Positions 1 through 6,020 of a DNA stretch of 16,245 nt are shown one piece after another (position 1 is the first letter of the stretch; each line of letters begins with the position of its first letter). The DNA comes from Treponema sp. (GTDB lineage Bacteria; Spirochaetota; Spirochaetia; Treponematales; Breznakiellaceae). The position numbers were made by a program, and so were the translations under genes. The stretch covers positions 1 to 16,245 of the forward strand of contig JAIRLZ010000212.1 in NCBI GenBank assembly GCA_031259035.1, read 5' to 3'. The notes below the pieces were generated by a model, which saw nothing but the letters and a program-made list of their open reading frames with translations, was not told the origin of the DNA and did no database searches.

Positions 1-121
1 ACAGAAGCGCCCTCTCTTGTCCGATGCCGCCCGTACCGCCTATAACAAGCGCGTGCTTGCCTGAAAACGGTTTTCGCTCCGTGTTTCCAACGCCGCCGTC
101 CAAGTCTTGAAAAAATTTCAT
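1..121 (-). CDS. Short-chain dehydrogenase-like protein, N-terminal part only
   Basis: Forty codons of a minus-strand gene that leaves the window on the left. The visible protein begins MKFFQDLDGG and reaches HALVIGGTGGIGQERALL, a beta strand followed by a glycine-rich turn (GGTGGIG) as in the NAD(P)-binding Rossmann fold of short-chain dehydrogenases/reductases. The ATG at 121-119 is preceded by AAGAGGTG (minus strand, 140-133), an acceptable Shine-Dalgarno, so the start is well supported. Substrate and pathway cannot be read from this fragment. Another Rossmann-fold family is possible because the YxxxK catalytic motif lies outside the window. It is divergent from dacA. Confidence 0.6.
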   Translation of the reverse strand, partial: MKFFQDLDGGVGNTERKPFSGKHALVIGGTGGIGQERALL

Positions 122-152
122 TTTTCCCGCAACACCTCTTTTCTATTTACGG

Positions 153-182
153 ATTTTACAGTATATTGGACTTGTTTAACAA
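153..182 (-). promoter_or_regulatory. Candidate promoter of the dehydrogenase-like gene
   Basis: On the minus strand an extended -10 (TG then TAAAAT, 160-153) lies 18 bp from a TTGTTA -35-like box (182-177). Transcription would start about 25 nt before the ATG at 121. The -35 box lies inside the left arm of the 169-205 inverted repeat, so that repeat could be an operator. Motif match only. Confidence 0.4.
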
Positions 183-205
183 CCCGGTTGATTGTTAAAC
201 AAGTC
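169..205. repeat. 14-bp inverted repeat, possible operator
   Basis: GACTTGTTTAACAA (169-182) is the exact reverse complement of 192-205, around a 9-nt spacer. It has no T-tract on either side, overlaps the putative -35 box of the leftward gene and lies between two divergent genes. This suits a dimeric repressor site better than a terminator. The binding protein is unknown. Confidence 0.5.
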
Positions 206-207
206 GT

Positions 208-257
208 GCAGTTTTTCAGGCTAAAGCTGGCTTTAGCCTGAAAAACTGCGTTTTTTT
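208..257 (+). terminator. Strong intrinsic-terminator-like hairpin ahead of dacA
   Basis: Arms 208-227 and 230-249 are perfect 20-bp reverse complements (GCAGTTTTTCAGGCTAAAGC and its complement). The practical fold is a 19-bp stem with a CTGG loop. Seven T follow at 251-257. The orientation acts on rightward transcription, yet no rightward gene lies upstream, so it would act on the dacA leader itself or block read-through from outside. Confidence 0.6.
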
Positions 258-265
258 AATGGTTG

Positions 266-300
266 TTGTTTGGAAAGCTCAATTTCCAAACAATTTTTTT
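266..300 (+). terminator. Second terminator-like hairpin in the dacA leader
   Basis: TTGTTTGGAAA (266-276) pairs perfectly with 283-293 around a 6-nt loop, and seven T follow at 294-300. It ends only ten bases before the dacA ATG at 311. With the 208-257 hairpin it makes a tandem pair of rightward terminator structures directly in front of dacA. Confidence 0.55.
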
Positions 301-310
301 CGGAATATAC

Positions 311-1519
311 ATGCGGAATTTTTTTTTATTTCTATTTCTTTTAGTTGTTTTTGTATTGGCATCCGTGAAAGGGTTCCCGGCGGAGACCGTCACTATTCAA
401 TCCCGCGCCGCCGTGCTTATGGACGCGGAAACCGGCTCTCTGCTTTTCACTAAAAACAAAGACGACCCAATACCCCCGGCGTCGCTCACAAAACTTATGA
501 CCATACATATCGCGTTGTCTGATGTGGCGAACGGCGATATTAGTTTTGACGACATGATGAGACCTCCTAAAGAAAGCTGGGCTGTGAACCAGCCGCTTGG
601 CTCAAGCCTCATGTTTCTGGCGGACGGGCAGAACGTCTCCTTGAAAGAATTGCTTTTAGGGCTTGCGATCCCATCCGGAAACGACGCCGCTGTTGCGGTG
701 GCACTGAGATGCGCGCCATCCGTAAAGGAATTTGTGGAACGAATGAACAAAGAAGCCGAAGCACTCGGACTTTCTCATACGGTGTTTGTCGAACCTTCCG
801 GCATTTCTGAATACAATATGACAACAGCGTATGATTACGCCATTTTTTGCAAATTTTACATCAAAACGCACCCTGAAACGCTCGAAACGCTTCATTCTGT
901 CGGCGAATTCTCCTATCCAAAGCCCGAAAATGTCCCGGCAACCTATCGCGCAAGATCGGAAACCATTACGCAGAAAAACCGGAACGCCTTGCTTGGTTTT
1001 CTTGGCGTTGACGGACTAAAGACCGGCTATATTAATGAATCCGGTTATAATATAGCGCTTGCCGCCAAACAAAACGAAACCCGCCTCATCGCTGTCATCC
1101 TCGGCGCTCCGGCTACTGACGGCGGCGACAAGGTGCGCGACGCTGACGGCAGGAGGCTGCTTGAATGGGGTTTTTCCCATTACAAGACATTATATCCGGT
1201 TGTCAAAGAACTTCAACCCATCAGGGTGTGGAAGTCAAAGCGGCGATACGCTTCTCTTGCCATAGAGGAATTGTTGCCGTTTACCGCGCGGATCGAACGG
1301 GGAAACGAACTGCGTTTTGAAACGGAACTACAGGATGTCGTTGTCGCGCCGCGCGCAAAAGGCGATAGGGTAGGGGAGCTTGTTTTGTATGACAGTATCG
1401 GAGAACTCAGGCGCATCCCGCTTCTCATTGCGGAAGATATTGAACGCGGTAGCTTCTGGACGCGGCTTCTGGACACCATACGGCTCTTTTTCAGGAATTT
1501 GCGAAAAAGAAGAGGGTAG
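311..1519 (+). CDS. dacA: D-alanyl-D-alanine carboxypeptidase (penicillin-binding protein, S11 family)
   Basis: A 402-residue low-molecular-mass PBP that trims the terminal D-Ala from peptidoglycan stem pentapeptides in the periplasm. All three S11 motifs are present: SLTK at residues 58-61 (nucleophile Ser58), SGN at 122-124 and KTG at 237-239. Residues 1-24 form a signal peptide (hydrophobic FLFLFLLVVFVLA, probable cut after GFPA). About residues 285-380 match the PBP5 C-terminal beta domain, and the C-terminus (LLDTIRLFFRNLRKRRG) is a basic amphipathic helix, the usual membrane anchor of this family. I chose ATG 311 because the signal peptide then starts normally. A TTG at 263 would add 16 residues and has no Shine-Dalgarno. 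Only a weak GGA precedes 311. It converges with nnr 57 bp downstream. The last codons are duplicated just after the stop. Confidence 0.93.
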   Translation: MRNFFLFLFLLVVFVLASVKGFPAETVTIQSRAAVLMDAETGSLLFTKNKDDPIPPASLTKLMTIHIALSDVANGDISFDDMMRPPKESWAVNQPLGSSLMFLADGQNVSLKELLLGLAIPSGNDAAVAVALRCAPSVKEFVERMNKEAEALGLSHTVFVEPSGISEYNMTTAYDYAIFCKFYIKTHPETLETLHSVGEFSYPKPENVPATYRARSETITQKNRNALLGFLGVDGLKTGYINESGYNIALAAKQNETRLIAVILGAPATDGGDKVRDADGRRLLEWGFSHYKTLYPVVKELQPIRVWKSKRRYASLAIEELLPFTARIERGNELRFETELQDVVVAPRAKGDRVGELVLYDSIGELRRIPLLIAEDIERGSFWTRLLDTIRLFFRNLRKRRG

Positions 1520-1570
1520 CCGTATGGACACCATACGGCTCTTTTTCAGGAATTTAGGAAAAAGAAGCGC
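1471..1570 (+). repeat. 55-bp-period tandem duplication of the dacA 3' end
   Basis: The first 30 bases from 1471 (GGACACCATACGG...) recur identically from 1526, then GAAAAAGAAG recurs after a 2-base difference. Copy 1 encodes the anchor helix and stop of dacA. Copy 2 lies in the gap before the convergent nnr stop. Copy 2 has an ATG (1524) and encodes 16 residues, MDTIRLFFRNLGKRSA, ending at TGA 1572-1574, but I see no ribosome site for it. Confidence 0.85.
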
Positions 1571-1576
1571 GTGAAG

Positions 1577-3145
1577 CTACCGTCCAAGCCAAGCGTCCGC
1601 GGCCAACTGAGCGGCGTTGTCCGCCAAGACGAATGGATCGGCAAAGCCGCGGACTTTCTTGCCGGCGGCGATCAGAAGAGTCGCCGCGGTACAAGCGCAC
1701 GTATAGGCGTCAAAGGCGCTGTTGCCGACGGCGGCGCCGGCGTTTGTTTGCATACGCTTCGCACTCGCGCCGCGCCACACGCGCCCCGCAATGCCGGCGC
1801 ACAAGCCGGCAAGGAGGTCGCCTGAACCGCCCGCGCCGAGTACAGGCGTCATGCCGTCGACAACGCCGATTCTGCCGTCTTCAGCCGCAATAAACATGAC
1901 ATGACTTTTAAAGAGAACGACCGCTTTCTTCTCACGCGCCGTTTTTTTGAGAATAGGAATCGTATTGGCGAGGATTTCTTCTTTCGACGCCCCTGAAAAA
2001 GCGGAAAATTCTCCCGCATGGGGCGTGAGAATAGTTTTGCCATTGAATTGCGCCGTCATATGCGCGAGATGGATGGCGTCAGCGTCCAATACGAGCGGGA
2101 CGTCCTGTTCAATCGCTTTCTGCAACGCCGGAAGCCGTTTGGGGTCTCTGCCCCAGCCCGGACCCACAAGCAGCGCATCTGGGGAAAAGCGCGTTTCAAC
2201 GGAAGGAAGCGCGACCATGACGCTTCCCGACGAAGAAGCCACAATGGGGTAAATGTCCTCATCAACCAGCAAGCGGATGAGTCCGGCGCCGGAAGCCTCC
2301 GCGCCCCGCGCCGCAATACGGGCGGCACCGGTGGCGCCTATTGATCCAGCATATATCTCAATGACGCCGCGGCTGTACTTGTAGGCGTCCGGTTGTATCA
2401 TCGGGATTTTCCGGTTTTCTGTCTCCCAATCAAGCAGTTCCGCTTCCGCGTAAGCGTCCATCAGCGTTTGTGGAAAAATTCCATCAACGCTGATGATCCT
2501 GCCCGCAAAAGGACGAGCGGCGGGCGTGTAAAGACATAGTTTCAGCGGTTCTATGGCAAGCGTCGCATCCGCCCTGACGATGGGCATGGTGTCATTCCAG
2601 CCGTCAAAATTGCCCGAAGGCATATCAATGGATATTTTTCTTGCGTTTTTTATTCCATTGATGACATGCGCCATTTCCGCGGCTTGGTTTTTTATTTCGC
2701 CCTCCAAGCCTGAACCGGTTATGCCATCAAGGATGATGTCGAAATTTTCAAGTTTTTCTCTATATTGAGAAAGGGGCAGGGCGGCGTCCCACACCAGAAA
2801 AGGGACATTCATTTTAGCAAGGGATATGAACGCTTGCGAATGAGGCGTTTGCGGACATGAAACATCCGGCTTTTTTTTGAGGATCAGAAGCGCGTCATCC
2901 GCCTTGTCCCGCAAGATGAGCGACCTCACCATCGACATAGCGTCCGCGCCGTTGTTTCCGGAGCCGGCAAAAACGGCGATTTTGGGTTTCCTCTGAAATA
3001 ACGCCGGAAAAGCGTGGACAAGACGAGAAGCGGCTGTACGCCCAGCCGCTTCAACAAGCGTGAAAGCGTTCAAGCCCCATGATAAAGAGGCTTCTTTGTC
3101 AAGTCGAGCCGCCGCCTTAGCGGAAACCAAAGTCTTGCCACTCAT
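1577..3145 (-). CDS. nnr: Bifunctional NAD(P)H-hydrate epimerase / ADP-dependent NAD(P)HX dehydratase
   Basis: A 522-residue cytosolic repair enzyme of the YjeF type. The N-terminal domain epimerises damaged (hydrated) NAD(P)H, and the C-terminal ribokinase-like domain dehydrates the S-form back to NAD(P)H. N-domain marks: GSGNNGAD at 61-68, DGITGSG at 140-146 and IDMPSG at 173-178. C-domain marks: GPGWG at 328-332, LDADAIHL at 353-360, LTPHAGEF at 373-380 and GAGGSGD at 437-443, where Asp443 is the expected catalytic base. The usual first glycines GNNGGDG are GNNGADA here, a mild deviation. Start MSGKTLVSAK (ATG 3145-3143) was chosen over an upstream ATG at 3190 because it matches where the family begins. 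It overlaps the upstream lipoprotein gene by 29 nt, suggesting translational coupling. Function is a family assignment. Confidence 0.92.
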   Translation of the reverse strand: MSGKTLVSAKAAARLDKEASLSWGLNAFTLVEAAGRTAASRLVHAFPALFQRKPKIAVFAGSGNNGADAMSMVRSLILRDKADDALLILKKKPDVSCPQTPHSQAFISLAKMNVPFLVWDAALPLSQYREKLENFDIILDGITGSGLEGEIKNQAAEMAHVINGIKNARKISIDMPSGNFDGWNDTMPIVRADATLAIEPLKLCLYTPAARPFAGRIISVDGIFPQTLMDAYAEAELLDWETENRKIPMIQPDAYKYSRGVIEIYAGSIGATGAARIAARGAEASGAGLIRLLVDEDIYPIVASSSGSVMVALPSVETRFSPDALLVGPGWGRDPKRLPALQKAIEQDVPLVLDADAIHLAHMTAQFNGKTILTPHAGEFSAFSGASKEEILANTIPILKKTAREKKAVVLFKSHVMFIAAEDGRIGVVDGMTPVLGAGGSGDLLAGLCAGIAGRVWRGASAKRMQTNAGAAVGNSAFDAYTCACTAATLLIAAGKKVRGFADPFVLADNAAQLAADAWLGR

Positions 3146-4367
3146 CGTCTTCAAAAAATTTATCCGTTCTCCACCATACCAGCTTGACATCCCAATCGCT
3201 TATCAGCATTGCGGATAAAATGCCCTCTCGTGATAAATGAAAGGCGTTGAACTGCAATTCATTCATGTCAACGCTGACGGAGCCTTGATGTTGGACGCCG
3301 TTTGATTCCCGCGTATCCAGAATTAAAAGAGCGTACCCGCTTTCTTCGGGGAAATATAAAAACACCCGTTCATCTTCCGCGATCCCCAAAAGCGTATAAG
3401 GAATTTTTATGACAACTTTGCGGTTGTTTTCCATATATGCGGACTCGTAAAGCGGCGTTTCGATATTTTTTTCATAAATTCCATCTTCAACGCGCATCAC
3501 CCAGATAACGGAACTATCGCTTTCATTTCCCGTGCGCGTATTGGTGGAATCATCAAACGTATCACGATAATAATCTACTTTTATATAGAGCTTTCTGGCG
3601 TCTGGGGCTGCGGCTATACTGTCCAATGACGCAAAAACCACATCTTTGCGGTCCGTTGGAATGGGGACGGAGCCGTTTTTTATCTTTATGAGATACAGCA
3701 AAACGCCGTCCGTATCAAACCAATAGATATTCCACCCCGTAGGAAGCCTGCACACAACGGCTAGATCGTCGTTCACGGAAGCGTACAGCCCCTCTATCCG
3801 TGGAAACGGACTCCCCCCTATGCCTTCCTGCCCAAGATACTCAAGAAACCTGCCGTCTGCGTCAAAATGAAGCGCCACACTATCCAACAACGCCTTGCTC
3901 TCCGGATCAAAACCACGCCGCTCATTCGGTATGAGGTCTTCAACGTAAATATGTTTTTGCGTATCAATCGCGATTCTTCCCGGCTTTTGAAAAGGATAGG
4001 TAAAAGCCCACCGGGTTACGCTTTCACCATCCAGTTTCGGTTTGAGCGTCAAAGGCTGAGGGTTTGTCTCGTCATTGTAGATCATGGTCAAGATGTCGCC
4101 GTAGGAATTGAACCGCGTCACCTTCTGCCCTTCAGTGTCGGAAATATAGAAAATGCCTTCGCTCATACAAAGTCCGCCTCCGCCTCCGCCTCCGTCTTGA
4201 TTGTAGAAGGCGATTTGATCCTCAAGACGTCCGATTTGCAGGGTAAAGAGATTTTCTCTTGTAATGGCTTCAACTTGCTTTTCAACGCATCCGCTTGGCA
4301 AGAACGCATAAAAGGCGCAGAGAATAATAAAATAGATTTTTATATTATAAAAAGAACTCGGTTTCAT
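3117..4367 (-). CDS. Lipoprotein with predicted beta-propeller (NHL-like) fold
   Basis: A 416-residue exported protein of unknown role. Residues 1-26 form a signal peptide ending in LPSG-Cys27, a spirochaetal lipobox, so it is probably lipid-anchored. The body holds repeated blade-like segments such as GIFYISDTEGQKVTRFNSYGDIL (about 71-93), HIYVEDLIP (about 138) and KLYIKVDYYRD (about 260), typical of six-bladed NHL/TolB-like propellers. I infer the fold from this pattern, not from an alignment. A run of seven glycines (59-65), coded by GGAGGC repeats, links the N-terminus to the first blade. The ATG at 4367-4365 has no clear Shine-Dalgarno. It is co-directional with the glycosyltransferase upstream, with a terminator-like hairpin between them, and overlaps nnr downstream by 29 nt. 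Propeller lipoproteins often serve as protein- or ligand-binding scaffolds. Confidence 0.75.
   Translation of the reverse strand: MKPSSFYNIKIYFIILCAFYAFLPSGCVEKQVEAITRENLFTLQIGRLEDQIAFYNQDGGGGGGGLCMSEGIFYISDTEGQKVTRFNSYGDILTMIYNDETNPQPLTLKPKLDGESVTRWAFTYPFQKPGRIAIDTQKHIYVEDLIPNERRGFDPESKALLDSVALHFDADGRFLEYLGQEGIGGSPFPRIEGLYASVNDDLAVVCRLPTGWNIYWFDTDGVLLYLIKIKNGSVPIPTDRKDVVFASLDSIAAAPDARKLYIKVDYYRDTFDDSTNTRTGNESDSSVIWVMRVEDGIYEKNIETPLYESAYMENNRKVVIKIPYTLLGIAEDERVFLYFPEESGYALLILDTRESNGVQHQGSVSVDMNELQFNAFHLSREGILSAMLISDWDVKLVWWRTDKFFEDDEWQDFGFR
4173..4194 (-). repeat. Hexanucleotide microsatellite coding a glycine run
   Basis: Plus-strand TCCGCC is repeated three times plus TCCG (GGAGGC units on the coding strand), giving Gly59-Gly65 of the lipoprotein. 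Because the unit is 6 bp, copy-number change would alter linker length but keep the frame. Confidence 0.85.
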
Positions 4368-4388
4368 AAGATTTGCATAAAATAAAAA

Positions 4389-4414
4389 ATTCTAAAAACT
4401 CACGTCTTTAGAAT
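4389..4414 (-). terminator. AT-rich hairpin terminator after the glycosyltransferase gene
   Basis: On the minus strand ATTCTAAA (4414-4407) pairs with TTTAGAAT (4396-4389) around a 10-nt loop, followed by a T-rich run (TTTTTATTTT). The 8-bp stem is weak. It lies just past all three possible ends of the poly-G-variable glycosyltransferase frame and before the lipoprotein ATG, so it could separate the two transcription units partly. Confidence 0.4.
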
Positions 4415-4472
4415 ATCCTCTTTTTAAGGCAGAGCCGCGGCGTACTTATCGCTATATTCAAGCGGCTGTAAT

Positions 4473-5570
4473 CTATGCCTTGCCCCCCCCCCCCCCAATC
4501 GACTCGTAGATAGCTCTGTATTTTTTCCCCATCTTTTCAACTGAGTACTCACTCTCCGCAATCTCCCTGCTTTTCCTCGCCATGACGAGCGTTTTCTCCC
4601 GCTTTTCAAGCATCTCCGACAACAACGCCACCGCTTCATTCGCGTCGTTGTATACAAAGCCGTTTTCTCCGGCGATCACAAGATCGCGGTTGCCGTACAC
4701 ATCGCTTGCGAGCAAGGCGCATCCCGAAGCCATCGCCTCAATCATCCCATAAGGCAAACCTTCCCATTTGGAAGTGGAAAGGTATATCAAACACCGGTCG
4801 AGGTACCCGTTGACTGTGTTTTTATCCTTCCAACCCGTCACCGTAATATTGGGTGAGACCAGCGCGGAGCAGAGGGGGCCGTCTCCAACCCAGTAGAAAC
4901 GCACTCCAGACAAGGATGACGCTATTGTATTGAACAACTCCGGGTTTTTTTGAACGCTCGCAATGCCCGTGAACATAACGAACGTCTCTTCTTCGGGATT
5001 CTGCAACGCGGCGAATTTTTCTTCCACAGAACTGGCGATGGGAACCCCATTAGGCACAACGAGCACTTGATCCGCCATGCTTTTATACAATTCCGCTTCG
5101 GAACGCCCGCACGCGACTATTATTCCTCCGAATTTTCCGCCCAGTTTCTCAAGAAACCGGTAAAACCATCTGCTGAAAAACCCTACATCCGTACGGACGA
5201 AAGACGCCCCATGCGGCGTGTAAATCACCTTTTTTATGCCCAGCATTTTGCACGCCACCCTGCCTAAAAAGCCGGCTTTCGACGAGTGCAAATGGACGAC
5301 GGCGTCAGTGTCTTTGTAAGGGGCGAGTATTTTTATAAGCGATTTCAAAGCGAGAAAATCGCGCCTAAAGCTTACTTCTCTTTGGACATCCGCCCAATTT
5401 ATAAAAACAACCCCCTGCGGAAATTTTCTTTTAACGCTTTCAATATCCTCAACCCACAATCGGGAGCCATGCACCACAACATAATTCATACCAGGCAATT
5501 GCTGTATTATATTTATAACGGCAGTGACAACGCCAGAAGCGAATGGTTCAAGGACGTGAATGACGGTCAT
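4473..5570 (-). CDS. Glycosyltransferase, GT-B fold, family 4 type, with poly-G tract at its end
   Basis: A 365-residue cytoplasmic sugar transferase. The N-terminal domain (1-170) includes HLHSSKAG (93-100) and TPHG (118-121). The C-terminal donor-binding domain has VPNG (172-175), the glycine loop TGIASVQKNPE (201-211) and the retaining-GT motif E270-GLPYGMI-E278 (EX7E), followed by ASG and GENGFVY. This is the standard GT4 layout for building lipid-linked or surface glycans, but donor and acceptor cannot be told. Its ATG at 5570-5568 lies 4 bases after the stop of the TPR lipoprotein gene, so they are co-transcribed. The end is odd: after YESI comes a 14-G tract (4496-4483) coding five glycines, then KA and the stop. 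Loss or gain of one G gives longer tails, with stops at 4424 or 4408. The 14-G form read here gives the shortest version. Confidence 0.88.
   Translation of the reverse strand: MTVIHVLEPFASGVVTAVINIIQQLPGMNYVVVHGSRLWVEDIESVKRKFPQGVVFINWADVQREVSFRRDFLALKSLIKILAPYKDTDAVVHLHSSKAGFLGRVACKMLGIKKVIYTPHGASFVRTDVGFFSRWFYRFLEKLGGKFGGIIVACGRSEAELYKSMADQVLVVPNGVPIASSVEEKFAALQNPEEETFVMFTGIASVQKNPELFNTIASSLSGVRFYWVGDGPLCSALVSPNITVTGWKDKNTVNGYLDRCLIYLSTSKWEGLPYGMIEAMASGCALLASDVYGNRDLVIAGENGFVYNDANEAVALLSEMLEKREKTLVMARKSREIAESEYSVEKMGKKYRAIYESIGGGGGKA
4483..4496 (-). repeat. Poly-G homopolymer tract (14 G on the coding strand)
   Basis: Fourteen consecutive C on the plus strand, i.e. 14 G in the sense strand of the glycosyltransferase, inside codons for its last residues. 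Such tracts slip during replication and are known contingency-locus elements, including in treponemes. It is also a place where base-calling errors are likely. Confidence 0.9.
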
Positions 5571-5574
5571 TTCA

Positions 5575-5955
5575 CTATTGATCCTTATCCGCCGTCATTT
5601 TGTCAAGCGTGATAGTGGCAAGTGTTTTATATTCGCCGGGAAGCAATTCCGCATCCGGTTCATCGTAACGGGCGAGCAGGGCGTTTAACCCCTGCCGCGC
5701 GGCGTCATATCTTTTTTGCTTGTAATAGATAAACGCAATTTCATATTCCGCGCCGCATACACTGTCGATCTGTGTTGGGAATCTGTCTATTACGGCTTGA
5801 TAATACTGGATCGCCAGATCGTATTTGTTCTTATCCGAAGCTTCCTGCCCTAACTGGATAAGTTTGTCAGGCGTTGTTCCTTCAGGTATCTCCACGGGTC
5901 CGGACACGCATGAGATGAGCTGACAAAGGAAAAAGAAGCTTATAATATTTCTCAT
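5575..5955 (-). CDS. Small TPR lipoprotein (BamD/YfiO-like layout)
   Basis: A 126-residue protein. Residues 1-15 are a short signal peptide ending LIS before Cys16, a lipobox, so it is probably a lipoprotein. Two tetratricopeptide-like helix pairs follow: about 29-60 (KLIQLGQEAS...DLAIQYYQAVIDRFP) and 67-98 (AEYEIAFIYYKQKRYDAARQGL...LLARY). The pattern (AIxYYQAVIDRFP) is that of TPR lipoproteins such as BamD, but the protein is only half the usual BamD length, so an envelope scaffold role is as far as I go. I chose the ATG at 5955 over an earlier one at 5991, because the signal peptide starts there and a consensus promoter overlaps the longer version. It is the first gene of the leftward series, and its stop is 4 bases before the glycosyltransferase ATG. 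Confidence 0.75.
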   Translation of the reverse strand: MRNIISFFFLCQLISCVSGPVEIPEGTTPDKLIQLGQEASDKNKYDLAIQYYQAVIDRFPTQIDSVCGAEYEIAFIYYKQKRYDAARQGLNALLARYDEPDAELLPGEYKTLATITLDKMTADKDQ

Positions 5956-5962
5956 GTTTATA

Positions 5963-5991
5963 ATTCTACCGCATATTAAACAAAATGTCAA
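5963..5991 (-). promoter_or_regulatory. Consensus promoter of the leftward lipoprotein-glycosyltransferase operon
   Basis: On the minus strand TTGACA (5991-5986), a 17-bp spacer, then TAGAAT (5968-5963). Only seven bases (TATAAAC) separate the -10 box from the ATG at 5955, so the predicted transcript starts at or next to the start codon. No Shine-Dalgarno is visible. The promoter lies in the 65-bp gap shared with divergent aguA. Confidence 0.65.
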
Positions 5992-6020
5992 TGTATGGTA
6001 CGATAATAAAAGGAGTTTTT

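Noticed and set aside
263..310. TTG start giving dacA 16 extra residues
   Set aside because: The extra residues cover a terminator hairpin and precede a normal signal peptide; no Shine-Dalgarno lies before the TTG.
3867..4385. 172-codon plus-strand open frame
   Set aside because: Antisense to the lipoprotein gene, and its end falls in the non-coding gap; no domain visible.
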